Below, piece after piece: positions 20,560 to 31,419 of a DNA stretch of 64,000 nucleotides; within the stretch, counting starts at the first letter, position 1, and each line of letters opens with the position of its first letter. The position numbers were made by a program, and so were the translations under genes. The notes beneath the pieces were generated by a model, which was not told where the DNA came from, ran no database searches, and saw only the letters and a list, made by a program, of their open reading frames with translations. This stretch comes from Zeus faber. Its lineage: Eukaryota > Chordata > Actinopteri > Zeiformes > Zeidae. The DNA is taken from the NCBI GenBank assembly GCA_960531495.1, contig OY482866.1, forward strand, positions 5,047,918 to 5,111,917, written 5' to 3'.

Positions 20560-21950
20560 TAAATGGTTCTTCAAAGGCCTCAAATTTAATTTTGATATGC
20601 AAATATGTGTATTTTACAGTCATTGTACATCACCTAACAGAGACTAAATAATGTAAATTACACAAAAAAAAAATTCATTCTCTGACTAATAATGGCGGCG
20701 GCGAGGTGTAGCAGATCCAGTTCGTATGGTGATGTCCCCCACCAAAGGTAAAAACCCACGCGCCGCACAACGCCTGTACGGTGCACCAACATGCCTGGTG
20801 TAGTTTAGGCGTGAGAGTTGTTGACTATATGGGAAGGTAATCACTACAATTTAAAATAGAACACTAAATGCAACAACTTCCCTGACTGAAAGAAATTGAA
20901 TAAATATATTTTTAAACAGAGATCTGTGATGTTCTGTCCAGTTTTCAATTGTATTCCTATTTTTGATTGATTGGGAATTATTGATAGAGATTAATGTGTA
21001 AGGTTTATTCTATACTCCAAAATATATTTATTTTTGTTGATTTTTTCAGTAATTATAAATTGCCGTTTTTCCTATCACTATAGGACTGATCATAAGTGCC
21101 AATGGTGTAACATAGGTGACAGGCAAATCTGAATTGATGAATTCAAGTTCTTTTAACACTAGAACCGCCACACCCAGACTTTTCCTAAAATTGTGTTTTG
21201 TAGCATCCCCTATTGCTAAAAACAGTAAGGATAAAACCAGATTTAAAATATGGGCAATGGGCATGAGCAGCAGGTAAAATTTACCCGCTATAGAATATAG
21301 CTATTTTCAAGCAGTTATTTTTGCATGTTTAAAGTCAATATGGTCAAAAGAAAGAGATTCATGGATGCCACACAAGATTCATTAGAAATGATTACTGCCA
21401 TGAATGACAAAAAGTCTGATGGTGGGGAGGTGTCAGGACTCATCTGACGTGTCATCAGACAGCGATTAACCCCCGAGAAAAGTGAGGGTGAAAAAAGAGC
21501 ATGTACTTATTGTCGATTACAGTATATGACATACAGCTATTGCAACCACAGTCCGAAGAAAAACAAACACAAACTTGTTTTTTGATTTTTAAGATCACAA
21601 GATGCCACCACATTCGGGAGGGTCAAACGGTCACAGAGTACAGAGTACTTTTATATTTCATCGCTGTAGAAGTCGTTGCTCACTCAACTGTGCCTATTTT
21701 GTTCTTTCTTTTAAAGATGGTGTCTCCGTGGCTGTCGAGGCGGCCCCCTGCACCTGCAGGCACCCAGGTATTACTCAGCGCTATAACTTAAACGTACAGT
21801 GTATATACTGTTTGCCGTACTGTTTATAGACTTCTTAGACACACTTTATATTTTGAATTTCAGAGAAGACTAAAGCAGAACGAACGATGATGAGTTCATC
21901 CAGGATGTCGTGGAGGCCTGCGGGGAGGCTTTGCTTGTTAGTGGAAATGA
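20560..21950. other. No recognised gene
   Basis: Contains a trinucleotide GGCGGCGGCGAGG stretch near 20693. The plus-strand frames at 21501-21829 show no family signature I can name. Confidence 0.4.
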
Positions 21951-21954
21951 TAAT

Positions 21955-22004
21955 GATGCTAATAATAATAATTACAATTATAATAACAATAATAATAATA
22001 ATAA

Positions 22005-22054
<50 letters not shown>
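21955..22054 (+). repeat. (AAT)n microsatellite
   Basis: About 100 bp of AAT repeats with several point changes. It produces the Ile- and Asn-rich open frames on both strands. Confidence 0.95.
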
Positions 22055-22681
22055 GCTGCAGGCAGCAATACACAGGGTCCAGTTTAGTCATTTTGGTACG
22101 TGTTACAGTTTTCCAGTTTCTGTGAAACGCGGCACAAGTTACAAAAGTTACAAACACAGTGGACTTGCGTCTGTTGCTCTTTGGCGTTCAAGAATCAAGA
22201 TTCAAGATTCAAGATTCAAGATTTTATATTTGTCACATACATATACATACTTTCATACATATATGCAGTGAAATGTAATGCAACGCACCCGGTGATAGCA
22301 CACAATATGTCCTAGGAAAAAAAGAAATAAAAGTAAAGAATTCCTTTCTAATAGACCGACTAACTGACTCCTAAAACGTAATACAGTAAGTTGAATACTT
22401 ATAGAATAGGATAAATATATATAGAATAAAATGCAATAAAAATAAAATGAAATAAAATGGAATAGATAGAGGGAATATGCCTATGTATGTACAGATATGT
22501 GCAATTAAAGTGGAATGTGAATTAAAGTGGCATGTGAATGTGAATAGAGTGAGGTAGTGTTTGGGATAATACAGCACAGTATACAACAGTACGGCGCAGC
22601 AATATGGCATCATGAACAACCCTGCACAGTGACACAGTATGCGGTACAGTATGCTACATACAGTACAGTAGGTAGTGGAGC

Positions 22682-23140
22682 CTAGTGTATGGCTCGGTTA
22701 GGACCCCTGGTGAGGTCAGCGTTGACAGTTCTAATGGCTTGCGGGAAAAAACTCTGTCTCAGTCTCTCTGTTCTCGCTGCGTGACTGCGGAGGCGCTTGC
22801 CTGACCGCAGCAGCTGAAACAGTCCGTTGTTGGGGTGATGAGGATCCTTCATGATCCTACGGGCTCTGCTACTACACCTCCTGGTGTATAGCTCCTGCAA
22901 GGGGGGGAGGGTAGTTCCAGTGGTACGTTCAGCTGAACGCACCACCCTCTGCAGGGCCCGCCTGTCCTGGGCAGTACAGTTCCCAAACCAGGCAGTGATG
23001 TTGCCTGTCAGGATGCTCTCCACTGCTCCAGAGTAGAAGGACTTGAGGATCCTCACGAGACCCGGAATTTCCTCAGCTACCTGAGGTGGTAGAGACGCTG
23101 CCTCGCCTTTCTCACCAGAGTGTCTGTGTGTACAGTCCAT
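22682..23140 (-). pseudogene. LINE ORF2 C-terminal segment
   Basis: Reads RILKSFYSGAVESILTGNIT, AWFGNCTAQDRRALQRVVR and HAARTERLRQSFFPQAIR, the conserved tail of Rex1-like polymerases, closing at 22682. It is out of frame with the RT domain upstream. Confidence 0.85.
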
Positions 23141-24348
23141 GTTAAGTCCTCTGTGATGTGGACTCCCAGATATCTGAAGCTGCTCACCCTATCGACAGAA
23201 GTCCCATTAATCCACAAGGGCGCGTGCGTCCTCGATTGTGATCCACGCCGAAAGTCCACAATCAGCTCCTTGGTTTTCCTGACGTTCAGGTGGAGGCTGT
23301 TGTCCTGGCACCAGAGTGACAGGTCAGCCACCTCCTCGCGGTAGGCCTTCTCATCGCAGTCGGTGATCAGGCCCACGACCACGGTGTCGTCAGCAAACTT
23401 GATGATGATGTTGGAGCTGGACCTGGCCACGCAGTCATGTGTGTACAGGGAGTACAGTAGGGGGCTGAGGACGCAGCCCTGGGGGGATCCTGTATTCAGG
23501 GTGAGGGAGCTTGACATGTACTTCCCCACCTTGACCACCTGGGGGCGGCCTGTGAGGAAGTCCAGGATCCAGGTGCACAGCGGACCATTCAATCCAAGCT
23601 CCATCAGCTTGACAGCCAGTCTGGTGGGGACTATGGTGTTGAAAGCTGAACTATAATCGATGAACAGCATTCTCACATAGGCCCCCTTCTGGCCATCCAG
23701 GTGCGTGAGCGTGGTGTGCAGTACCTGGGAGACCGCGTCATCTGTGGATCTGTTCTGCCGGTACGCGAACTGCAACGGGTCCAAGGTGCGGGGGAGGGAG
23801 GCGCAGATGTAATCCTTAATCAGCCTCTCGAAACACTTCATGACCACCGAGGTGAGGGCCACCGGACGGTAGTCATTCAGGCAGGTTGGAGACGCGATCT
23901 TCAGGACAGGAACGACGGTGGACCTCTTGAAACAGGATGGGACCACTGATTAAGCCAGGGAGATGTTGAATATTGTGGTGAACACCGGAGCTAGCTGGTT
24001 AGCACAGGTCTTCAGTACTCGCCCAGATATGCCATCTGGGCCCGCAGCTTTCCTGGTGTTCACCAGCATCAAAGCCCTCCTGACCTCGTGCACGGACACT
24101 GAGAGTGCGCGCTCATCCCCAGCGGTGTAGCTCCAATTAGCCGGCGAGCTAGCGGTGTTGCTGCCAGACTCGAACCGCGCATAAAAGGAGTTCAGTTGGT
24201 TGGCCAGGGAGGCGTCCACACTCGTGGCTGGGGAGGAGCTGCTCTTGTAGTTTGTTATTGTTCGCAGCCCCTCCCACAAGCGTCTTGTGTCCCCCCGCTC
24301 CATCTGCAGCTCCACGGTCTCTCTGTACGTCCGTTTGGCGTCCCTCAC
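23077..24348 (-). pseudogene. LINE reverse transcriptase domain, one internal stop
   Basis: Part one (23950-24348) reads AKRTYRETVELQMERGDTRR, RKAAGPDGISGRVLKTCA and ends at a TAA. The same frame continues from 23946: [39 protein letters not shown] (block A Asp), [19 protein letters not shown], and [11 protein letters not shown] (catalytic FADD), followed by [13 protein letters not shown] near 23077 and a frameshift follow before the C-terminal segment at 22682-23140. Confidence 0.88.
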
Positions 24349-25420
24349 CGCCCTCCGCAGATTGTACGACGCCGCTTTGTAATTGTGCGCACATTCAGAG
24401 CGCAGCGGATGGATTTATCAACCCATGGTTTCTGGTTTGGAAATATCCGAACTTTCACCGTGGGAACGATTTCATCCGCCAGCGTAGCCACCAAACTTAC
24501 TACAACCTCCGTAAACTCGCTGACGTCACTTGAGCTTGTTTGGAACATGTCGCAGTCTACGTCAGTCAGAGCGTCCTGAAGCGCAGCCTCTGATTGGTCC
24601 GTCCACCGCTTCACTTCCCTCGTCATCACCAGATCCCGCGCGATCAGAGGTCTGTAAACAGGAAGCAGCGAGATCGCGGCGTGATCTGATTTCCCGAAAG
24701 CAGGGAGCGAGACGGGCTTGTGTCCGTTCTTGTAAGGAGTGTAACAATGGTCCAGAGTTCTGTCTCCCCTGGTGGCACACGTGATGTGTTGGTGGAAATT
24801 CGGCAGAACTTTTTTCAGGTTGGCCCTGTTAAAGTCCCCAGTCACCACCACAGCCGCGTCGGGATGTCTGTTCTGAAATCCGCACAACACATCGTACAGA
24901 ACCGACAGAGCTGCGTCGGTGTCCGCTTGCGGTGGGATATAAACGGCTGTAATGATGACCGTGCTGAATTCCCGGGGGAGATAAAATAGACGGCATAGTA
25001 TGGTCAGCTGTTCCAGGTTCGGCGAGCAGGAGTGGGAGAGGAATTTGGTGTTGTCGGTGTTAGACCAGCGGTTGTTTACCATTAGGCAGACGCCTCCACC
25101 TTTGGATTTCCCCGACTCTCGCGTTCTGTCGCCGCGGAACACGGAGAAGGCCTCGGCTGGACGTATGGCTTCATCCGGCACCAGTGGGGTCAGCCATGTT
25201 TCCGTCAGGCAGAGGACGCAACAGTTCCTCGTGTCACGCTGGAATTGAATCCTCGCTCGAAGTTCATCCATCTTGTTCTCCAGGGACTGGACGTTAGCAA
25301 GAAGGATGCTTGGCAGAGGTGGACGGTAAGGTTGCGTCCTCATTCTGACCCGAATGCCGCCTCGTTTACCTCGGTGCTTCCTCCGTGGGCTGGCTCGTGG
25401 AACAGGGACTCCATTTTTGT
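24345..25420 (-). pseudogene. LINE APE endonuclease domain
   Basis: The reading begins in a basic stretch (RRKHRGKRGGIRVR, near 25350-25395). From 25343 it gives SILLANVQSLENKMDELRARI, CLTETWL (catalytic Glu), KGGGVCLMVNN, VVVTGDFN (catalytic Asp/Asn), TLDHCYTPYKN and GKSDHAAISLL (catalytic Asp-His). This is a full APE-type endonuclease. The frame is lost at about 24380 where a short piece of the linker to RT is missing. Domain order and length fit the N-terminal half of a CR1-group ORF2. Confidence 0.85.
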
Positions 25421-25470
25421 TGTTGTAGTTGTTGTTGCGAGTGTTCCCGCGTAGGAAATTTTTTATTTAT

Positions 25471-26181
25471 TTATTATTATTTATTTTTTTTGTCTTGTTT
25501 TATCTTTTTACTTATTTTTATTTTTGTTTTCATTATTTTTCAGCGCTTTCATTCATATTTTGTTAATTCAGGACCTGGGGGATGAGTTGAATACGTCCTT
25601 CCAAACGACGTCTTTCCGTGTCCCTGACTCCGGAGATTACCCTTTAAATACTTGGTTCCCAGAACCAGACTCTTTACCCTTAATACTTGGTTCCCAGAAC
25701 CGAGCCGCTCACCCTTTAACCTTTAAACCTCCTAGTTTAATTACCTTACTTTTCCTTTGGGAGGTAAGCACAGAGAAAAAGTATTGTATCTTCTTGACGC
25801 TGCGAGTCAGCAGTGATATCAAGGAGATGGTTAACCTACATATTCCCAATTTTGGAAGTCAAGGAGAAACTAATCCTGGAGTCAGTAGACGCACGCTTGT
25901 ATCCTGATATTCCCTGTCTGTGTGAATCCTTGCTTTTCCTTTAGGTAATTCGTGGACTTTAACTTCAGACGTTTTCCTACCCGTCTCTTTTCCTCCATAG
26001 TCCTGGCTCCGTCACTGCTCCACTCTCCAGGGGAACCTGACCTCTGTTGCTCAAAACATACCTTTAACGGTCCGCAGCTGAGGACTTTCTTTAGTCTTAC
26101 TTTAGTCTTACTTACTTTCTTCCCAGTCTCCCCCTTGCAAGGTTTCAGGTCCGATGCTCTGGAGAGAAGAGGAAGATATTG
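25471..26181 (-). mobile_element. Probable leader of a Lys-primed LTR element
   Basis: Sequence internal to the LTR/PBS at 26182-26721 on the minus strand. No gag or pol motif was recognised; the 106-codon minus frame 25882-26202 crosses the PBS and is probably chance. It is cut off by the Rex1-like LINE at about 25470. Confidence 0.4.
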
Positions 26182-26201
26182 GAGCCCCACGTTGGGCGCC
26201 A
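26182..26201 (-). promoter_or_regulatory. Primer-binding site matching tRNA-Lys
   Basis: The plus strand reads GAGCCCCACGTTGGGCGCCA, identical over 20 nt to the 3' end of tRNA-Lys (the Lys1,2 type) plus CCA. It would prime minus-strand DNA synthesis of an element running right to left. It lies 6 bp from the LTR edge at 26208. Confidence 0.85.
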
Positions 26202-26207
26202 AATTAA

Positions 26208-26721
26208 TGTAAAAGTTAAATTGTTATAAACTTTGTTCGTGGACGGACTGTTACAGTGGAAATCAGAGACATATGCTCTATGTTAATAAAGTATTTAATC
26301 TTGTACAAGAGTAGCAGTTTCAGTGTAGCAGCACAACAGAGTGCTAAAGAGGAAGTGCTCAATTCTTACTGGAGATCTGAGTTTTTTATACAGTTTCCTA
26401 GGAGTGGCAAAACTGACGAGTCGTTGAGATGTCAGTCAACAGACGTCGCGACCCCTCCGCATGGGTCCTGCTGATGAGACAGTTTCGCTGATGGGGCAAT
26501 TTCGTTGAGACAGATCATCTGTTGAGGTTCCCTTATCTGATGGTCGAGACATGTTGCCTTTCTCCTTTTCACATTAAGGTACATAAAGTGACTAGTTCAT
26601 GTATTTTTTAAGACATGAACTCTATTTACCCTTTATAAGAAAAGCAAAGTACACATACCTTGTACAAAAGTTAAAAAGTAAAAAGTACATCAAAACATAG
26701 ACGTGTAAAATTTTTATAACA
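26208..26721 (-). mobile_element. LTR (family B) adjoining the tRNA-Lys PBS
   Basis: About 514 bp starting TGTAAAAGTTAAA and ending TTTATAACA on the plus strand (TG...CA ends). Read on the minus strand it has a TATAAAAAA box near 26385-26393 and ATTAAA near 26294, in the right order for U3 promoter and R polyadenylation. No second LTR was found in the window. Confidence 0.75.
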
Positions 26722-27788
26722 CTAGTCCAGCTCACTCTGTTAAACATCATGTCCCCAGCAGGTGTAAGACCTCATCACTGATTACTACAACAACTTCCGG
26801 ATGATGGTCTCTTCAGGAGCAACTACATCTAGTTGGCACAAGGAGAGTGGCATCATCACAGGGTCCACTATCTCTGTGACACTGTTCTCCTTAGCCATGA
26901 ATATGCTCACCAAGTCAGCTGAGCCAGAGTGCAGAGGGCCCCGGACAAATTCCGGACAATGACAGCCACCCATCAGGGTATTTATGGATGACCTTAGAGT
27001 CACGACAGAATCAGTCCCAAGCTGCCGGTTGATTCTGAAAGGACTCGAAAAGCTGGTGGAGTGAGCCCGGATGCGTTTCAAACCTGCCAAATCAAGATCT
27101 ATGGTGCTGAGGAAAGGAAAGGTGGAGGACAAGTTCCGGTCAACCTGTACTGAGTTGGCTGGCTGGCTGAAATCCGTGGATAAGTCCGGCCTACCTGGAA
27201 AATTCAAAGCCTGGGTCTATCAACATGGCATTCTTCCCAGGATCCTGTTGCCCCTCCTCGTCTATGCTGTCCCAATCTCTACAGTCGACACCTTAGAAAG
27301 GAAGGTGATCAACCACCTCCGGAGATGGCTTGGACTACCACGAGCCTGAGCTGCATTGCACTCTATGGGTGCAACAACAAGCTGCAGCTGCCATTCAAAT
27401 CCTTGGAGGAGAAATGCAAGGTGATGAGAGCCAGAGAGGTGGTGCAGTAGAGGGACTGAAGTGATCTGAAGGTGGCCAAAGCTGGAATCCAAGTGAGAAC
27501 TGGCAGGAAGTAGAGGATGCTGTGTCACAGGAGGAGACAAGATGAAACATGGGAGCATGTTGGGATGGGAGAACACAGTTGAGAGGAAGGTGACCTGGAC
27601 TAAGATCTGGAGAGCCAAGCCTCACCGCACAGATTCCTCATCCAGGCAGTTTATGATGTGCTCCCAAGCCTGTCTAACATGCACACATAGGGCATAGCAG
27701 AGACACCAGAATGCCCATTGTTTTCCAAGCGAGGAACCCTTGAGCACATCCTCAGCTGCTGCATTACGGTACCACTGGAGGCATGATA

Positions 27789-28550
27789 AACGTTTACATT
27801 TAGCAGACACTTTTAACCAAAGTGACTTACAACTATTCAAACACAGGAGCCATCAGGAGCAATTAGGGTTTGAGTGTCTTGCTCAAGGACACTACAGCAT
27901 GCTAGAAGGAGGAGCCTGGGATTGAACCAGCAACCTTTAGATTCCTAGTGTGAAGGAAATTCTTCCGCAATGATCGGTGAGGTTAATCTGCCCGCTACAA
28001 GAAGACAAAACTGAGAATATCCAAGATTATATATTCTGCAGAATAAAGAGAAAGATTCAGTACTGCTCCAAAGCAGCGCTCGGATCAATCTGATATCACA
28101 GAGAAAGAGAGGAGGCTTTATACAGAAGAAACAGGGTGTGGTTTGGGTTAGAGGTCTCCGAGTCTGCCTCCCCCCCTTAACTGTATTCCTGGGTGCTTCC
28201 TCCCCTAACTGTCTTCCTGGGTGCCCCCTCTTCCTAGAATGTAAATAACAGGTACTTGCAACCTTGACCTGGCAGAATGGGGGTTGCATGACAATGCGGT
28301 TCCCCAGGAGTGTCCCTCATCTCCATAGAAGGTAAACAGGCCAAGTGTGATCGGATATTGGAATTGACATTGTAGGAGCAAAACATTTCTCTTTACATAA
28401 TTCTGAGGGGTTCCTGCGGGGGCAGACACAAATGTTTTAAAACCCCCTTTTGGAGGTAGAAGCCTTTGTCCTCATTCAAAATAGTTGATCGTAATAATTT
28501 TTCCCTCACACTAGACAACCAGCTCTACCTCCTGAGCTACCACCCCCTGA
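27789..28550 (+). mobile_element. L2-type 3' tail/SINE-like insert, itself split by an LTR
   Basis: Starts TTTACATTTAGCAGACACTT and contains TGTCTTGCTCAAGGACACT and the GGGATTGAACCAGCAACC motif, the conserved fish L2/SINE tail. It resumes after the LTR as ACAACCAGCTCTACCTCCTG (28515-28534), the usual end of the same consensus. It sits between two halves of a LINE reading frame. Confidence 0.7.
27949..28510 (-). mobile_element. Solo LTR (family A) with 4-bp target duplication
   Basis: The plus strand starts TGTGAAGGAAATTC and ends TTTTTCCCTCACA, giving near-matching inverted ends. CTAG flanks both sides (27945-27948 and 28511-28514), a 4-bp target duplication usual for class I ERVs and some Gypsy elements. 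It shares the block GAATATCCAAGATT...AATAAAGAGAAAGATTC with the LTRs at 12336 and 32467; orientation is inferred from the AATAAA in those copies. Confidence 0.82.
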
Positions 28551-28779
28551 AGGAAAAAGTCCTTAAGACCATCGCTGAAGCCGTCAGCACGGGACTTGAG
28601 TGGGCAAAGCAGTTCCGACACTCCAAGAAAACCATCGCCTTTGTCAGAGCTAGGGAGCAGGCAAACCCTGCCAGAAGAACACCTGCAGGCATCCTGACCT
28701 ATGCAAGAGGATGGCAGCCGGCCACCTCATCCAGGTGGACGGCTGGGTCACCTGGATGAGGGTGTATTATTTTGAAAGG

Positions 28780-29148
28780 CCCGAAACACCCAATGATTCC
28801 AGGAACATCACTGATGATGTGTCCAGAGGCATCAGCAGATGTATTTACACAGCGATAGATATATATAAAGAAATGTATGATTAAGGCAATTATCATCATC
28901 TAACATGAAAGTATGTTAAATGTGACATCGAGGTGTTCACTTATTGTGCACAACATGGAATTTTGACAGTGGTAAGCTGAGCATTTCCCTCTCCAAATCC
29001 GGGTCATCCTCCATCACTGTAAGACAACATATTATAGATTTTTAATAATGGTCCATGGTGAAAATAATGTAATTCAAAGAGTAATGCACAACTTAATGAA
29101 TATTATGAGAAAATGTCACAAATTACTTTGAATGACTAATGTAAGGGG
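28780..29148. other. No recognised gene
   Basis: AT-rich; no signature seen on either strand. Confidence 0.4.
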
Positions 29149-29830
29149 TCAGCAGAGGTCAGACACTGGTGTAGAGAGAGACCTGTTTTCTCTCAACAGA
29201 TACTCCTGCAGACGCTGCATCTTTGTACCTGAAGCACACCTTTTCCCCATGATGAATGCTGCATACCCATAAGCCCCCCTGTCCCACACTTCCTTCCTGG
29301 TGTCCTTCGCTCTGACACCAAAGCCAAAAAGGTTGTTTTCTTCTGACACAGGTGGTGGAGCACTGGACCTCTCAGCCTCATATTTAAGAAGAGACCGTAT
29401 CTCCTTGAAACTGAGTGCATACTGCTGAAATGAGACAAGACTGTCCTTGCTGGGCCCTTCAGCCATAAAGACTCCAGTGTCTCTTTCCTTCTGGGCACTC
29501 TTGATCCGGTCCATTGTGTACCCTACATCATTTTCAAGAAGCCACCTGAAGGATTTGCCCTTATATTTCCAAAACTAGAGAATATACTCCCTGAGCACTT
29601 CACTCCGGTCAGTATAGTCCCCTCCCTGTTGTAAACCACAGTCCAGGCATTCTTTCTGACCACATCCTCTTTGACCGGTGCTGACCTGTCTTGTTAGGAC
29701 AATTAGGACAAGGAAGATTTTTTTTTTTTCTTCTCTGAGGGATCCCGCTGCAGAAAGCCCAAGGGCCCCATTTGGAAGAAAACTTTTACCTTCCCCGTGA
29801 AGATTATACATTGTTTTTGCGACATGTTGA
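29149..29830 (-). pseudogene. Decayed gene of unknown function (YKGKSF...LLENDVGY motif)
   Basis: Two minus-strand pieces in one frame, 29575-29844 and 29149-29514, are joined by FWKYKGKSFRWLLENDVGY once a single TAG near 29573-29575 is read through. Before that, MSQKQCIIFTGKV gives a plausible start near 29826, and a frame change occurs in the 12-base T run at 29719-29730. Later motifs are KDSLVSFQQYALSFKEI and RGAYGYAAFIMGKRC; a stop closes it at 29149. I have an impression of multicopy fish proteins with this motif but cannot assign a function. It could be a repeat-borne gene. It lies divergently upstream of the bcl2l1-like locus. Confidence 0.45.
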
Positions 29831-30178
29831 TCACTTCTGTACAAACAACAACAACAACAAATGATACAACTATTATGCCCAGCAAAAAAGAGAAGTCATT
29901 CAGCTTTGTGACATGTAACAACGTCAGATGCGGTAGTTAGTACAGGGAGCCAAATGTCATGATGCCAAATGATGAATAATCCCCCATATAGCCCCTGCAC
30001 CCCTAGGCCAGCAGCCCCATGGGATTTCTTTGTGATGTCAAAGCTCTCCTCCAATGGGGATTCAGTGTTTGAACAATGCCATCAGTTTCCAACTGGCAAA
30101 TTATTGCGCTACCCCACTGACTTACCAAAAATAACAGCAGAAAGAGGTCGACGCCCGAGCAGCTTGGCAGTTTTCAGC

Positions 30179-30582
30179 ATGGAGCACAGCAACAGAGAGA
30201 TTGTGGTCTCTTTCATCAGCTACAAATTGTCTCAGCAGAACTATCCAATACTGCAGCTGGGGCCGGAGAGCACCAGTGAAAAGGCACTTTGGGAGTTGGC
30301 GGACGAGTTTGAGCTGCGCTATATGAAAGCCTTCAGCGACACTTTGTCCCAGCTCCACATCACTCCCGCCACGGCCTACAACAGCTTTGAGAACGTGATG
30401 GACGAGGTGTTTCGGGAAGGGATCAACTGGGGACGCATCGTGGGCCTGTTTGCCTTTGGAGGTGCCCTCTGCGTGATTGCGTGCAGAAGGAGATGAACAA
30501 CATGATGCCCCGCATAGTAGACTGGAAAACCATATACATGGGCCACCACCTTGATCCATGGATCCAGAGTCAGGGAGGATGG
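30179..30582 (+). CDS. bcl2l1-like: bcl2l1-like exon 1 (BH4, BH3, BH1, part of BH2)
   Basis: The start ATG at 30179 is chosen because it directly precedes the BH4 motif, as in Bcl-xL. An upstream in-frame ATG at 29969 would add about 70 unrelated residues. CAG just before the ATG (TTGGCAGTTTTCAG) could be a 5'-UTR intron acceptor. The frame breaks in the codons after GGALCV; the following KEMN...DWKT segment is legible one frame over, up to the donor at 30583. Confidence 0.8.
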
Positions 30583-30707
30583 GTGAGTACCTCGGCTTAC
30601 ACAAAGTAACCTTGTTGCCTTAACATTTTGAGTAGAGACTTTGTTATTTCAACTAATGCATTTAAATTGGGTTAGGCAAACAAAAAGAAAAAAGAAACCG
30701 ACCTGGT

Positions 30708-30767
30708 GTCAGTTGGCCTGGTTTCAGTTGGGCCGGTACAGGCCCAACTGAAACCAGGCCAACTGAC
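30708..30767. repeat. Perfect 27-bp inverted repeat with 6-nt loop
   Basis: The left arm 30708-30734 and right arm 30741-30767 are exact reverse complements; the loop is GGTACA. The arm begins GTCAGTTGGCCTGG and itself holds two CAGTTGG copies. It lies inside the bcl2l1-like intron. No second copy was found in the window. It could be a cruciform, a hairpin in RNA, or the ends of a deleted foldback element. Confidence 0.97.
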
Positions 30768-31419
30768 AAGCAGTCCACCAGGGGAATGCCTGGTACTCCC
30801 GGTGGCCAGTCTGCCCCTCCTTCTGACGCAAGTGGATGGATAAATGGTTATTTGTCAAAAATTGTTCCCAATGTAGCCGAAATTCAAACAACATTTGATT
30901 TCGTCATATAGACTAAAAGCTAATTTCCCGAATAAAATAGTGTGGTAGAAAGGCTGAGAACCAAACTCAACCCTAACAGCCTGTCAGTGGTGATGTGTGC
31001 AGACCAATAAACTATGAATTTACAATCACAAATAAAAAAATCATTTGTTATATTAGAAAGTTTCTTTGTTCTGTCCTTCTTGTCACTGTCCAAATTAAAT
31101 AGACAAACACCCAAACAGGCAAACTAATGTTGTGCACGAGTTGAACCAAGATGTTTAGCAGGCGCAAGTAGCCTTGTTCTCTTTGACTCTTTGAGCGAAA
31201 CATTTTGAGTTCCAAGTTGAGTGCCAACGTTCCTTGACATTCAAAGTTGTTCAAGCGTTTTTGCTGAAGTTAGTTTAACCGACTCAACAACAACAACACA
31301 TGAATAAATTGCTGTATGACACTCAAGACACAACCACTGTGGCGACTGCTGCTGGCTATGTAAAACTTTATTTCATTCTAATCTTCTTTTCTCTGTCCGT
31401 CTCGTGATCATCATGACAG

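Larger units (their letters stand above)
22190..25470 (-). mobile_element. Rex1/Babar-like LINE (CR1 group), multiply broken
   Basis: A minus-strand non-LTR retrotransposon with endonuclease, RT and 3' region in order. The 3' end carries four copies of a 7-bp tail unit (AAGATTC, about 22194-22226 on the plus strand); short tandem tails of this kind are typical of Rex1. Lesions: a small deletion/frameshift near 24380, a TAA near 23948, a TAG near 23077, and a frameshift near 23060. The clade is inferred from RT motifs and could be a neighbouring CR1 lineage. Confidence 0.85.
26780..28770 (+). mobile_element. Decayed LINE with FMDDL-type reverse transcriptase, interrupted by nested insertions
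   Basis: The plus strand reads an RT remnant: ISVTLFSLAMNMLTKSAE, then FMDDLRVTT (catalytic DD) near 26980, KPAKSRSMVLRKGKV, and the open piece 27071-27349 with WLKSVDKSGLPGKFKAWVYQ and HLRRWLGLPRA. It continues with stops through GIQVRTGRK, FLIQAVYDVLPS and GTLEHILS to about 27788. After the 27789-28550 insertion it resumes as VLKTIAEAVSTGLEWAKQFR and AGILTYARGW. I recall relatives scattered in fish genomes but cannot name the clade. Confidence 0.65.

Noticed and set aside
20341-20583. Open frame of alternating Ile and Tyr
   Set aside because: It is a translation of the (TA)n microsatellite.
21835-22125. Poly-Ile and poly-Asn frames
   Set aside because: Translations of the (AAT)n microsatellite.
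25882-26202. 106-codon minus-strand frame as an ERV gag start
   Set aside because: It begins inside the primer-binding site, which is not translated in retroelements, and has no gag motif.
29969-30178. N-terminal extension of the bcl2l1-like frame from an upstream ATG
   Set aside because: The 70 added residues have no Bcl-2 family similarity and BH4 normally lies at the protein's start; possible splice acceptor CAG just before 30179.
30122-30604. 160-codon minus-strand frame
   Set aside because: Antisense of bcl2l1-like exon 1; no independent signature.
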